From Adhaeribacter aerolatus (GTDB taxonomy: Bacteria; Bacteroidota; Bacteroidia; Cytophagales; Hymenobacteraceae), in NCBI RefSeq assembly GCF_007991635.1, contig NZ_BJYS01000001.1, positions 310,001 through 374,000 of the forward strand: a DNA stretch of 64,000 bases, in the 5' to 3' direction. Under the pieces are notes generated by a model. It saw only the letters and a program-made list of their open reading frames with translations. It was not told the DNA's origin and made no database searches. Both the position numbers and the translations under genes were made by a program. This document shows, one piece after another, positions 54,007 to 62,936 of the stretch. Numbering within the stretch: the first letter of the stretch is position 1; each line of letters starts with the position of its first letter.

Positions 54007-54030
54007 TGTATTTAGATAATAGCCCGATTT

Positions 54031-54062
54031 ATTGGGTAAATAGCAAAATGCCGGTAACTTTG
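54031..54062 (+). promoter_or_regulatory. Possible internal promoter for nuoK-N
   Basis: ATTG (54031-54034), 20 nt, TAACTTTG (54055-54062). The -7 element matches TAnnTTTG exactly; the -33 element matches three of four bases. RNA would start near 54069, about 48 nt before the nuoK ATG. Confidence 0.5.
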
Positions 54063-54116
54063 CGCCGCTTTTGCAGCACACAAATTTATATTATAAGCTA
54101 CTACAGCTAATTAAAA

Positions 54117-54446
54117 ATGAACGAAATTCCGGAGGTAATCAGAACCATTCCTTTACAGTACTACCTGTTTTTCAGCAGCACCTTATTTGTTATCGGTATT
54201 ATCGGCGTACTTACCCGGCGCAATGCTATTATAATTTTTATGTGTATTGAGCTGATGCTGAATGCTGTAAATTTATTATTAACGGCTTTTTCGGCGTACC
54301 GCTCCGATGCCAACGGGCAAGTTTTTGTATTTTTCATAATGGCCGTAGCGGCTGCCGAAGTGTGCGTAGGGCTGGCCATTATTGTAATGATTTACCGCAA
54401 CTTACGCTCTACCGATATTAATATTCTGAGCAACCTGAAGTGGTAA
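54117..54446 (+). CDS. nuoK: NADH-quinone oxidoreductase subunit K
   Basis: A 109-residue three-helix membrane subunit related to MrpC antiporter proteins. The conserved glutamate of helix 2 lies in FMCIELMLNAVNLLL, and the second one in AAEVCVGLAIIVMIYR of helix 3; both belong to the proton path. The length is normal. It may be the first gene of a secondary transcript. Confidence 0.95.
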   Translation: MNEIPEVIRTIPLQYYLFFSSTLFVIGIIGVLTRRNAIIIFMCIELMLNAVNLLLTAFSAYRSDANGQVFVFFIMAVAAAEVCVGLAIIVMIYRNLRSTDINILSNLKW

Positions 54447-54513
54447 TAAGTTAGATACGAGTATCAAGATACAAGTACCAAGACTTTCAAATAAAAATAT
54501 TCCTGTTCGCAAA

Positions 54514-54538
54514 TAACGAACAACGATTAACGAACAAC
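54514..54538. repeat. CGAACAACG-type spacer repeat before nuoL
   Basis: TAACGAACAACGATTAACG plus AACAAC, 11 bp before the nuoL ATG; same family as at 46630-46660 and 50078-50108. A different degenerate motif (GTATCAAGATACAAGTACC) lies at about 54459-54477. Confidence 0.6.
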
Positions 54539-54549
54539 AAAACTAAAGC

Positions 54550-56499
54550 ATGCAAACAGACCTCTTACCCGCCACTAATTCCGACATGGCATTGTTCTGC
54601 TTACTTATCCCGCTTTTACCTTTACTCGGATTTCTGATCAACGGCTTAGGCAACCGCGTATTACCCAAAAGCCTGATTAGCATAATTGGCTGCGGCAGCG
54701 TGCTCGCTGCGTTTGTTATTTCGCTTATCCTATTCTTCCAATTCGATGGCCGTCCTTACGTGGTAGATCTTTTCGATTGGATCAATGTAGGCAGTCTGCG
54801 GATTCCGTTCTCCTTCATGATCGACCAATTATCGCTGATTATGCTGCTTTTGGTAACGGGTGTGGGGTTTGTCATTCATGTATATTCGGCCGGCTACATG
54901 AGCCACGATGCCGGTTTCGGTAAATTCTTCGCTTTCCTGAACCTGTTCATTTTCTCGATGCTGCTGCTCGTGCTGGGCTCGAATTACGTGATGATGTTTA
55001 TTGGCTGGGAAGGAGTTGGGCTTTGTTCTTACCTGCTCATTGGTTTCTGGAATAAAGTTACGCCGTATAACAACGCTGCTAAAAAAGCTTTCATTGTTAA
55101 CCGTATCGGCGACCTGGGTTTCCTGTTAGGCATCTTCCTGTTATTTATCACCTTCGGTAGCGTTACTTTTGCCGATATTTTCCAGCAAGCCGGACAGTTA
55201 CACGATGTAAACCAACCGGTAATAGTGGCCATTACCATGTTATTATTTGTAGGGGCGATGGGTAAAAGTGCCCAGTTGCCTTTATATACCTGGCTGCCCG
55301 ATGCGATGGCCGGCCCTACCCCGGTTTCGGCCCTGATACACGCGGCTACCATGGTTACTGCCGGTATTTACATGGTTATCCGGTCTAACGTATTATATAC
55401 CCTCGCGCCTGGTACGCTGGATTTTATTGCGATTATTGGTTTAGCCACCGCCGTTTTTGCGGCTACTATTGGCTTATTCCAGAACGACATTAAAAAAGTA
55501 CTGGCCTATTCTACGGTAAGCCAGTTGGGCTATATGTTTTTGGCGCTGGGCGTAATGGCCTATACCTCTTCTATGTTTCACGTGCTGACGCACGCGTTTT
55601 TCAAAGCTTTATTGTTCTTAGGCGCGGGTAGCGTTATTCACGCCATGAGCGGCGAACAGGATATCCGCAGCATGGGCGGCCTTCGTAAATATTTGCCCGT
55701 TACATTTATTACTTTCTTAATTGGTACGCTGGCTATTTCAGGTATTCCGCCGTTTGCCGGTTTCTTCTCCAAAGACGAATTATTGGCGCAGGTATACGAG
55801 CACAGCAAAATCATGTGGGCCTTTGGTCTGTTAACTTCCTTCATGACGGCCTTTTACATGTTCCGTTTGCTGTTCCTGACGTTCTTTGGCACCTTCCGCG
55901 GCACCGATAAGCAACGGCATCACCTGCACGAATCGCCGGCCAGCATGACCATTCCGCTGATTATCCTGGCTATTCTTTCTACCATTGGTGGATTTATGGG
56001 GCTGCCGGCGGTATTCAGCGAAAACCATATCTTATCTAACTTTCTAAGTCCCATATTCGGGTATGCCCGTCAGGCAGTGCCATCGGCTTTTGAAGCGGCT
56101 CATCTGGACCATGCCACGGAATATATGCTGATGGCTATTTCGGTAGCCGTAGCGGTAGTTGCTATTATTCTGGCTTATGTAATTTACGTGAGTAAAAAAG
56201 CGGTTCCGGCCGATGAAAGAACCGAGCTTTCCCCGCTGCACAAACTGGTTTACCATAAATATTACGTCGACGAAATTTATAATACCCTGATTGTGCGGCC
56301 TTTAATGTGGCTTTCTACGGGCTTGTACCGCTACGTAGAGAAAGGTTTGGTAGACCCGCTCGTGAATGGCTTTGGCAAAGGGGTTATTCTGGGCGGCCGG
56401 AACATCCGCTTCCTGCAAACCGGCGCTATTGGCTTTTATCTTTTTGCCATGGTGCTCAGCATTGCCCTTATTCTGTTCCTGAACTTTATTATAAGATAA
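54550..56499 (+). CDS. nuoL: NADH-quinone oxidoreductase subunit L
   Basis: A 649-residue antiporter-like, proton-pumping subunit of about 16 helices. Recognisable are the MLLFVGAMGKSAQLPLYTWLPDAMAGPTPVSALIHAATMVTAGIYMV block with the central lysine, the FQNDIKKVLAYSTVSQLGYMF block and the GIPPFAGFFSKDELL loop. Its C-terminal lateral helix region ends in a final membrane anchor. It is 12 bp from nuoM and typical of the family in length. Confidence 0.96.
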   Translation: MQTDLLPATNSDMALFCLLIPLLPLLGFLINGLGNRVLPKSLISIIGCGSVLAAFVISLILFFQFDGRPYVVDLFDWINVGSLRIPFSFMIDQLSLIMLLLVTGVGFVIHVYSAGYMSHDAGFGKFFAFLNLFIFSMLLLVLGSNYVMMFIGWEGVGLCSYLLIGFWNKVTPYNNAAKKAFIVNRIGDLGFLLGIFLLFITFGSVTFADIFQQAGQLHDVNQPVIVAITMLLFVGAMGKSAQLPLYTWLPDAMAGPTPVSALIHAATMVTAGIYMVIRSNVLYTLAPGTLDFIAIIGLATAVFAATIGLFQNDIKKVLAYSTVSQLGYMFLALGVMAYTSSMFHVLTHAFFKALLFLGAGSVIHAMSGEQDIRSMGGLRKYLPVTFITFLIGTLAISGIPPFAGFFSKDELLAQVYEHSKIMWAFGLLTSFMTAFYMFRLLFLTFFGTFRGTDKQRHHLHESPASMTIPLIILAILSTIGGFMGLPAVFSENHILSNFLSPIFGYARQAVPSAFEAAHLDHATEYMLMAISVAVAVVAIILAYVIYVSKKAVPADERTELSPLHKLVYHKYYVDEIYNTLIVRPLMWLSTGLYRYVEKGLVDPLVNGFGKGVILGGRNIRFLQTGAIGFYLFAMVLSIALILFLNFIIR

Positions 56500-56511
56500 G
56501 TTAACCCCAAC

Positions 56512-57960
56512 ATGATTACAGCCTTATTACTCTTCTGGCCGGCCCTGGCTGGTGTGCTGGTTCTGTTCATAAAAGGCCAGAACGCCAAGCGGGCGGCATT
56601 TGGAGCAGCCGTAGTAGAATTTGTTATTGCTTTATATGCCATGCTGCAGTACCAGCCCAATGCACAGGTACAGTTCCAGTATTTTCAGCCCTGGATCGAG
56701 AACTTCGGGATTAATTTTGCTATTGGCATGGATGGCATCAGTTTGTTACTGGTTTTCCTGACGACCTTCCTGGTGCCTTTAATTATTCTTTCGTCTTTCC
56801 CGCACTCCTACAAAAACCCGAATGTATTTTATGCTTTAATTTTGTTTATGCAAATGGGCTTAATTGGCGTTTTCACCGCGTTTGATGCATTCCTGTTCTA
56901 TTTCTTCTGGGAGGTAGCCCTTATTCCAATCTATTTTATCTCGGCCGTCTGGGGTGGCGAGCGCCGGATTCCGATTACCTTTAAGTTCTTTATATATACC
57001 ATCTTCGGCTCGTTGTTTATGCTGGTGGGCTTTGTTTACCTGTATTTCCAAACGCCCGGCGCCCATACTTCTGATATCAATGCTTTTTACCAATTAAGCT
57101 TAGATACCACACAGCAGAGCTGGATATTCTGGTTTTTGTTTATTGCTTTTGCCATTAAAATGCCGGTATTCCCGTTCCACACCTGGCAGCCCGATACTTA
57201 TACCGAATCGCCCACTCAGGCCACGATGCTGCTATCCGGTATTATGCTGAAAATGGGTATTTACGGCGTAATCCGTTGGTTATTGCCCATTGTGCCGCAA
57301 GGCGTGAGTCAATGGGACGGTTTGGTGCTGGTACTTTCTATTATTGGGATTGTGTACGGCTCTATTATTGCTATCCGCCAACGCGACCTGAAACGCTTAG
57401 TAGCTTATTCTTCTATCGGTCACGTGGGCCTGATTGCCGCTGGTATTTTTACCTTAACCGAACACGGCATGCAGGGCGGTATTATCCAAATGCTAAGCCA
57501 CGGCATTAACGTAGTAGGTTTATTCTTTATCATCGATATTATTTACCGCCGCACTCATACCCGCGATATTAAAAACCTGGGTGGTATCACCCAAACCACG
57601 CCGGCCCTTTCTATTTTCTTCATGATTTTATTACTGGGCACGGTAGCCCTGCCGCTCACCAATGGGTTTGTGGGGGAGTTTCTGTTGCTGTCCGGGGTAT
57701 TTCAATATAATAATTGGATGGGCGCCATAGCCGGTACTACCATTATTCTGAGTGCGGTTTATATGCTGCGCATGTTCCAGGGGGTAATGTTTGGTGAGCA
57801 AAATGCCAATACCGTTACCTTCCGGGATGTAACCGGCACCGAAGCCGCCGTTTTAATACCATTGGTAATCATGGTGTTCTGGATTGGCTTGCACCCCAAC
57901 ACCTTCTTAAGCCTGACCGAACCGGCGGTTGGTCATTTATTAGGCATTATAAATAGATAG
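56512..57960 (+). CDS. nuoM: NADH-quinone oxidoreductase subunit M
   Basis: A 482-residue antiporter-like pump subunit with about 14 helices. Conserved blocks are FYFFWEVALIPIYFI with the helix-5 Glu, FAIKMPVFPFHTWQPDTYTESPTQATMLLSGIMLKMGIYG, RDLKRLVAYSSIGHVGLIAAG and LPLTNGFVGEFLLLSG. The gene is followed by an 82-bp spacer made mostly of TCGA-rich inverted repeats. Confidence 0.96.
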   Translation: MITALLLFWPALAGVLVLFIKGQNAKRAAFGAAVVEFVIALYAMLQYQPNAQVQFQYFQPWIENFGINFAIGMDGISLLLVFLTTFLVPLIILSSFPHSYKNPNVFYALILFMQMGLIGVFTAFDAFLFYFFWEVALIPIYFISAVWGGERRIPITFKFFIYTIFGSLFMLVGFVYLYFQTPGAHTSDINAFYQLSLDTTQQSWIFWFLFIAFAIKMPVFPFHTWQPDTYTESPTQATMLLSGIMLKMGIYGVIRWLLPIVPQGVSQWDGLVLVLSIIGIVYGSIIAIRQRDLKRLVAYSSIGHVGLIAAGIFTLTEHGMQGGIIQMLSHGINVVGLFFIIDIIYRRTHTRDIKNLGGITQTTPALSIFFMILLLGTVALPLTNGFVGEFLLLSGVFQYNNWMGAIAGTTIILSAVYMLRMFQGVMFGEQNANTVTFRDVTGTEAAVLIPLVIMVFWIGLHPNTFLSLTEPAVGHLLGIINR

Positions 57961-58020
57961 CTCGAATTTTCGATGTTTGATTATTCGATTTTAAAATGGA
58001 TCGAAAAATCGAACGTCGAA
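57961..58020. repeat. TCGA-rich inverted repeat between nuoM and nuoN
   Basis: TCGAATTTTCGATGTTTGA and TTATTCGATT on the left partly pair with ATCGAAAAATCGAACGTCGA on the right. Similar spacers occur at 49967-50034 (nuoF-nuoG) and 63198-63260 (moaD-moaE). Confidence 0.5.
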
Positions 58021-58042
58021 TATCTAAAAATCTAATAAAAAT

Positions 58043-59425
58043 ATGAATTCAATTATATTACTTACTTCTTTTGGTATTCTGAACTTGTTTATTGGGTTCA
58101 GCAAATCCAAAAAAATAATTATGCCGCTGGTGCTTTTGTTCCTGGCTATTGTTTTCGTGGTGAACCTCATCGGCTGGAACGATACCCAAACGTACTTCGA
58201 GCGGATGCTAACGATTGACAACTTTGCCATCGCTTTTACCGGTGTCGTGGTTTTAACTACCATTCTGGTACTGCCCTTTGCCCAGCGCTACGTCGATCAG
58301 CAAGACGAGAGTTTAGCGGAATATTTTTCTTTGCTGTTGTTTTCGCTGGTAGGGGCTATTATGATGGTGGCATACGAAAACCTGCTCATGCTTTTTGTTG
58401 GTATCGAAATATTATCTATCAGTATGTACGTACTGGCCGGCAGCGACAAGAAAAATCTAAAATCGAACGAAGCCGGGCTTAAATATTTTCTGATGGGCTC
58501 GTTTGCCACGGGCATTTTACTTTTCGGAATTGTGCTGATTTACGGGGCTACCGGCACTTTTTACATTTCTGAAATCAGTTCGGCGGCTACCGCCCAAAGC
58601 AACAACGAACTAACCTCTCCCTTGCTGGGTATGGGTCTGCTGTTCACCCTGATTGGTATTTCCTTTAAAGTTTCGGTTGCGCCTTTCCACTTCTGGACGC
58701 CGGATGTATACGAAGGTACGCCTACTTTCTTTATGGCTTTTATGTCGACGGTTGTAAAGGCGGCCGGGTTTGCCGGATTTTATAAGCTGATGTCGGTTTC
58801 TTTTGCCGGTGCGCAGGATATCTGGTTCCCGACGCTCATTGCCATGACCGTAGTTACCCTGGCCATTGGCAATATTGGCGCAGTGGCGCAAAATAGCTTT
58901 AAGCGGATGATGGCCTATTCCAGCATTTCGCACGCCGGCTACTTGATGATTGCCTTATTGTCTTTCAACGATCGTTCCGAAAACGCTATATTGTTCTATT
59001 CGCTGGCCTATTCGGTTTCTACGGTAGCGGCGCTGGGCATCCTGAAAATAGTGGCCGATCAGCGCGACGATGTTTCGTATAACGCCTTTAACGGCCTGGG
59101 CCGGACCAATCCTTTACTGGCAGCAGTTATGGCTATTTCGATGTGCTCGCTGGGCGGTATTCCGTTAACCGGCGGGTTCTTTGGCAAGCTGTTTATTTTT
59201 AGTGCGGCTTTAGAGCAGGATTTATTATGGCTGATTATTTTGGCCATTTTAATGGCGGCCGTTGGCTTCTATTACTATTTCCGGGTTATTATTGCCATGT
59301 ACATGCGCGAGCCTAGCGGGGAGCGGGTGCAGGTAAGTGCGCTGGCCTCTTTTGCCTTAATATTTATGACCGTGCTTACGTTTGTACTGGGCATTGCCCC
59401 TGGTTTACTGAGCAATATTTTGTAA
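58043..59425 (+). CDS. nuoN: NADH-quinone oxidoreductase subunit N
   Basis: A 460-residue antiporter-like pump subunit, last gene of the operon. Conserved parts are LLMLFVGIEILSISMYVLAG with helix-5 Glu, LIGISFKVSVAPFHFWTPDVYEGTPTFFMAFMSTVVKAAGF, QNSFKRMMAYSSISHAGYLMIA and GGIPLTGGFFGKLFIF. A strong two-way terminator follows 15 bp after its stop. Confidence 0.96.
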   Translation: MNSIILLTSFGILNLFIGFSKSKKIIMPLVLLFLAIVFVVNLIGWNDTQTYFERMLTIDNFAIAFTGVVVLTTILVLPFAQRYVDQQDESLAEYFSLLLFSLVGAIMMVAYENLLMLFVGIEILSISMYVLAGSDKKNLKSNEAGLKYFLMGSFATGILLFGIVLIYGATGTFYISEISSAATAQSNNELTSPLLGMGLLFTLIGISFKVSVAPFHFWTPDVYEGTPTFFMAFMSTVVKAAGFAGFYKLMSVSFAGAQDIWFPTLIAMTVVTLAIGNIGAVAQNSFKRMMAYSSISHAGYLMIALLSFNDRSENAILFYSLAYSVSTVAALGILKIVADQRDDVSYNAFNGLGRTNPLLAAVMAISMCSLGGIPLTGGFFGKLFIFSAALEQDLLWLIILAILMAAVGFYYYFRVIIAMYMREPSGERVQVSALASFALIFMTVLTFVLGIAPGLLSNIL

Positions 59426-59440
59426 CCCAATATTTTTTTC

Positions 59441-59480
59441 AATAAAAAAGGGACTGCAATATTGCAGTCCCTTTTTTATT
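59441..59480. terminator. Bidirectional rho-independent terminator (perfect palindrome)
   Basis: Forty bases with exact two-fold symmetry. Each 20-nt arm has A-rich outer bases and an inner GGGACTGCAAT, so T tails form in both directions. It ends the nuo operon on the plus strand and the flavoprotein gene on the minus strand. Confidence 0.95.
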
Positions 59481-59505
59481 GAAGGCTAATGAGTAATGTT
59501 CGGGC

Positions 59506-60729
59506 CTACTTAAACAACATCCGGTAATAAAAACCCGGTTTGGTTAACAATCGTTTTATTTCTACGTTAGCCAGTGCTTCTATTAAAAATTGTTTTAAAT
59601 ATTTGCTCTGATTCCCTTTTTTAACCACAAAATTGAAAAGCCACGGGTAACGACATAGCTTTTGCAAACTGTGGCTCACCTTTAGTTCTTTCCACATACG
59701 TCGGTAAATTTCTTTATCGTAAGCCCGGTTAAATTCAGCCGAAAAATTCTGGTGTTCAAAACAATTCAGAATGTGTTCGGCTGCCACGCGTCCGCTCCTG
59801 ATAGCATTACCAATTCCTTCGCCCGAGAAAGGATCTATTAGTGAAGCCGCGTCACCGGTCAATAAAAATCTTTCGCCCGAAATATTCCGGGGTTTAGAGC
59901 CCAAGGGCAAGCCATAACCTTTAACGGTTTCCAGCGGCCGGGCATCTTTAAACCGCTCTTGCAGGTTTGGCGTTGTCTGCAATAATTTTTGCAAGACTTC
60001 CTTCAGGTTCAGCTTCTTTTCCGATACCACCTCCGACAACACCCCTATGCCCACATTAGCTTTGTTATCGGGCAGTGGAAATACCCACAAATAGCCCGGC
60101 AAAATATCCTTGAAAAAATGAAGCTCGATATAATTATCGTCGTGAAATGAGGTAACACCTTCGTAGTAAACCCGCAATCCGGCACTGTAATGGTCTTTCT
60201 CTACTTTTATAGGCCCGAGGTGTTTGGCCACTACCGAATGGGCGCCATCGGCCCCTACTATAATATTGGCGGTAAATTCACCGCGATTTGTTTTTGCCAA
60301 TAATCCATCCGCTTGCGGCAGCACCTGCTCCACCGTACAGTTCTCGATAACCTGAATATTTTTGTATTCTTTTAAATGCTGAAAAAGCAGGTTATCAAAA
60401 TCGAGGCGCTGGCAAATATACCCGCAGCTTTTCTGGTTCTTATGGAAGAAAGGGATATCTACATGCTGGTGATTAGGTGCGAATATTTTTACCCCGTAGG
60501 AAGGCACTTTAGCCGCTAGGGCGCTGAATTCAGTAGCCAGTTTATCTGAAAGCATAGCCAGTTGGTTCACCACATCCACGCTCAAGGCATCGCCGCAGGT
60601 TTTATCGCGGGGGAAAGTAGCTTTATCGAGCAGCGCCACCGCCAAACCGGTATTGGCCAGTTTAATGGCACAAGCCGCCCCGGCCGGTCCCGCTCCTACT
60701 ATTAAAACATCAAACTTTTGTGCCTGCAT
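59506..60729 (-). CDS. Geranylgeranyl-reductase-family FAD oxidoreductase
   Basis: A 407-residue flavoprotein with an N-terminal FAD-binding Rossmann motif GAGPAGAACAIKLANTG (about 11-27). The family-specific KTCGDALS follows near residue 45, with the second FAD motif GADGAHSVVAK (about 158) and GDAASLIDPFSGEGIGNAIRSGR (about 285). These are the marks of the geranylgeranyl reductase/FixC-like group, which saturates isoprenoid chains or serves related electron-transfer steps. The substrate cannot be told; menaquinone or an isoprenoid lipid is possible. It is convergent with the nuo operon and shares its terminator, with no further operon partner. Confidence 0.85.
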   Translation of the reverse strand: MQAQKFDVLIVGAGPAGAACAIKLANTGLAVALLDKATFPRDKTCGDALSVDVVNQLAMLSDKLATEFSALAAKVPSYGVKIFAPNHQHVDIPFFHKNQKSCGYICQRLDFDNLLFQHLKEYKNIQVIENCTVEQVLPQADGLLAKTNRGEFTANIIVGADGAHSVVAKHLGPIKVEKDHYSAGLRVYYEGVTSFHDDNYIELHFFKDILPGYLWVFPLPDNKANVGIGVLSEVVSEKKLNLKEVLQKLLQTTPNLQERFKDARPLETVKGYGLPLGSKPRNISGERFLLTGDAASLIDPFSGEGIGNAIRSGRVAAEHILNCFEHQNFSAEFNRAYDKEIYRRMWKELKVSHSLQKLCRYPWLFNFVVKKGNQSKYLKQFLIEALANVEIKRLLTKPGFYYRMLFK

Positions 60730-61022
60730 ACGCTACTAAATATTTAAACCGGAATGGTATGCGAACTTAAAAATATTAATTTAAAACCAACGGAATTTAA
60801 TGCCCGCGGCCCCTAAAATATAGCCTGATGATTTACTTACTTCTTCCGGATACCATCGGTACTTCGTACAACTAACTTCTACCAGATTAGGTATACAACC
60901 ATTAATTATTTAAAATCGGGCTTTGGTTACCACTGCGGATTAGTTATTGTAGGGTTAAACCCAAACACAAATATTTAAAGCCTGTTAACTATTTCAGAAC
61001 CTTTACTTATAAATAAAATATA

Positions 61023-61637
61023 ATGAAAATAGTTGTTTTAGGTGCTACCGGCACTATTGGCAAAGCCGTTATGGAACTCCTGCAAAGCAAAGGCCACGAA
61101 GTAATTGCGGCCGCACGTTCTACCAGCCCATCTATTGATATTACTGACCCGGCTTCCATCGACCGTTTTTATGCACAGGTAGGAGAAGTGGACGCCATTG
61201 TAAGTGTAGCGGGTGAGGCGGCGTTTGTCCAGGTGGATAAACTAACCGATGAACAAGTGCAGTTAAGCATAAACAGCAAACTTTTAGGTCAGATTAACAT
61301 GGTCCGGAAAGGCTTAACCAGGCTGCGCCCGAATGGCGTAGCTGTTATTACCGGAGGATTTCTGGCTTACATACCCGCTCCGCAAACCGCTATGATTGCA
61401 ATGGTAAATGCCGGTTTGGAAGGATTTACCAAAGCAGCCGCTCTGGATTTAACCGAAGGACGCCGGATTTTAATTGTGCATCCGCCCTGGGTAGCCGAAA
61501 CAGCAGCAGCATTAGGCATGGACCCATCGCCGTGGCCCAATGCCGCTAAAACTGCTGAAGCTTACCTCACCGCTATTGAAGGTACCAAGACCGGAAAACC
61601 GATTTTTGTGGAGGGTTTTACGCCATCTGGCTCCTGA
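61023..61637 (+). CDS. Short-chain dehydrogenase/reductase
   Basis: A 204-residue cytoplasmic oxidoreductase with the nucleotide-binding motif GATGTIGKA (residues 7-15) and an NNAG-like segment (VSVAGEAAF). The usual Tyr-x3-Lys catalytic pair is not evident; where YxxxK is expected the sequence is APQTAMIAMVNAGLEGFTKAAALDL, so Tyr appears replaced. It belongs to the atypical short SDR group often seen as single genes; substrate unknown. It is single, with a long hairpin terminator. Confidence 0.8.
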   Translation: MKIVVLGATGTIGKAVMELLQSKGHEVIAAARSTSPSIDITDPASIDRFYAQVGEVDAIVSVAGEAAFVQVDKLTDEQVQLSINSKLLGQINMVRKGLTRLRPNGVAVITGGFLAYIPAPQTAMIAMVNAGLEGFTKAAALDLTEGRRILIVHPPWVAETAAALGMDPSPWPNAAKTAEAYLTAIEGTKTGKPIFVEGFTPSGS

Positions 61638-61644
61638 TAGAACT

Positions 61645-61691
61645 GTACCCCGGAAAGCTGCTTTGTTTGCCTAAGCAGCTTTCCGGGGTAC
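61645..61691 (+). terminator. Long hairpin terminator after the SDR gene
   Basis: GTACCCCGGAAAGCTGCTT pairs perfectly over 19 bp with 61673-61691 around a nine-base loop. It sits 7 bp after the stop. The T tail is weak (ACAAATATTCCTT), so the stem may act also as a transcript-end stabiliser. Nothing is recognised between 61692 and 61820. Confidence 0.65.
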
Positions 61692-61820
61692 AAATATTCC
61701 TTAACATCCAGATTATATAATCCTTGGCTTTAAATAGTAGCAGACTAATCTCGCTCACCCGAGCATGTTTGGCTTTTGTATTGTCTTCTGGAAATGCCGG
61801 AACAACATTGATGGAATGGG

Positions 61821-62810
61821 TTAACCACCAATGGTGGACATCGATTGAAATACCGGCAATAAAAACTGACGGTGATCTTCAGCTTCAAAACCATCTTTGG
61901 CCCGATTACCAAAGGCTTGTAAAAAAGAAGCTTTTAAGGTATCATTCGAAATATCGGCCCGCAGCAAGTCCCGGATGTTTAATACATCGTCGCCGTACAA
62001 ACAGGTTTTGAGACCACCCTGGGCTGTTACCCGGATGCGGTTGCAGGTACCGCAGAAGGTGCGGGTATAAGCGGCAATGATACCAATATTTCCCGGGTGT
62101 CCTGGAATGGCATAATGTACGGCGGTGGCATTGGGTGCATCGGCTATTTTGGTTATACCGGGGTATACCACCTGTAGCTCATCCAGTATCCGGAGGTAAT
62201 TCCAGGTTAGGCTCGGGTGATTATTGGCGCCACCGTTAAAAGGCATTTCTTCGATAAACCGCATCGATACCGGATACTTCTCGGTTAAATGGGCCAGCGG
62301 AATGATATCTTCGGTGTTCTGGCCTTCCATTACCACCGCATTTATCTTTACCCGAATGTTGTGCTGCAGCAAGGCATGGAAAGTATCCATTACCCGGTCT
62401 AGCTCATCGCGGCGCGTAATTTTAAAAAACCGCTCCCTGTCCAGGCTGTCCAAGCTTAAGTTAACTGATTTTATACCGAGCTTCTTCAATTCTGGCACCA
62501 GTGGGGCAGTGAGTACGCCATTGGTGGTAATATGAATTTCCTCGATGCCCGGAATGGCTTTGATGCGCCACAAAAATGAAAGCAAATCTTTCCGGAGAAA
62601 CGGCTCGCCGCCGGTAATACGCACCTTCCGGATACCCATTTCGGCTAAAACCCGCAGCATGCGTTCCATTTCTTCGTAGGTCAGCAGTTGCTTTTTGGGC
62701 AAATAGTCGATGCCTTCTTCGGGCATGCAATAAAAACAGCGCAGGTTGCACCTATCGGTTACCGCTAACCGCACATAATCTAAAACCCGGCCGTGATTAT
62801 CAACTATCAT
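61821..62810 (-). CDS. moaA: GTP 3',8-cyclase (molybdenum cofactor biosynthesis)
   Basis: A 329-residue radical SAM enzyme that converts GTP to the 3',8-cyclo intermediate in the first step of molybdopterin synthesis. The N-terminal cluster is CNLRCFYCMPEEG (Cys-x3-Cys-x2-Cys, about 22-29). The GGEPFLRKDLL SAM-binding loop follows. The second cluster is FCGTCNRIRVTAQGGLKTCLYG (about 260-280). The C-terminal end MSTIGG keeps the Gly-Gly dipeptide important for activity. It is divergent from moaD across 126 bp that contain a palindrome. Confidence 0.95.
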   Translation of the reverse strand: MIVDNHGRVLDYVRLAVTDRCNLRCFYCMPEEGIDYLPKKQLLTYEEMERMLRVLAEMGIRKVRITGGEPFLRKDLLSFLWRIKAIPGIEEIHITTNGVLTAPLVPELKKLGIKSVNLSLDSLDRERFFKITRRDELDRVMDTFHALLQHNIRVKINAVVMEGQNTEDIIPLAHLTEKYPVSMRFIEEMPFNGGANNHPSLTWNYLRILDELQVVYPGITKIADAPNATAVHYAIPGHPGNIGIIAAYTRTFCGTCNRIRVTAQGGLKTCLYGDDVLNIRDLLRADISNDTLKASFLQAFGNRAKDGFEAEDHRQFLLPVFQSMSTIGG

Positions 62811-62843
62811 GTATTAATTCTGCTCCCCTTCTCCAAAACTTAC

Positions 62844-62866
62844 AGCCTGGAACTTAAGTTCAGGCT
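62844..62866. promoter_or_regulatory. Palindrome between moaA and moaD
   Basis: AGCCTG, then GAACTTAAGTTC core, then AGGCT gives near-perfect symmetry over 23 nt with one unpaired base. It is placed midway between the divergent moaA and moaD genes, so it may be a shared operator; alternatively, the T run after it could terminate rightward RNA. Confidence 0.4.
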
Positions 62867-62936
62867 TTTAACATTTATATAGCACAAGTTAACTTAAAAT
62901 TAAATAAATTGTATCAAAATAGCGTTTTTATTGAAT

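Noticed and set aside
46505-54538. Short tandem-like repeats as a CRISPR array
   Set aside because: Copies are dispersed over separate spacers, not regularly spaced, and no cas gene is present.
61724-62011. Plus-strand frame overlapping the moaA 3' end
   Set aside because: Its second half is antisense to conserved moaA sequence and the translation matches nothing.
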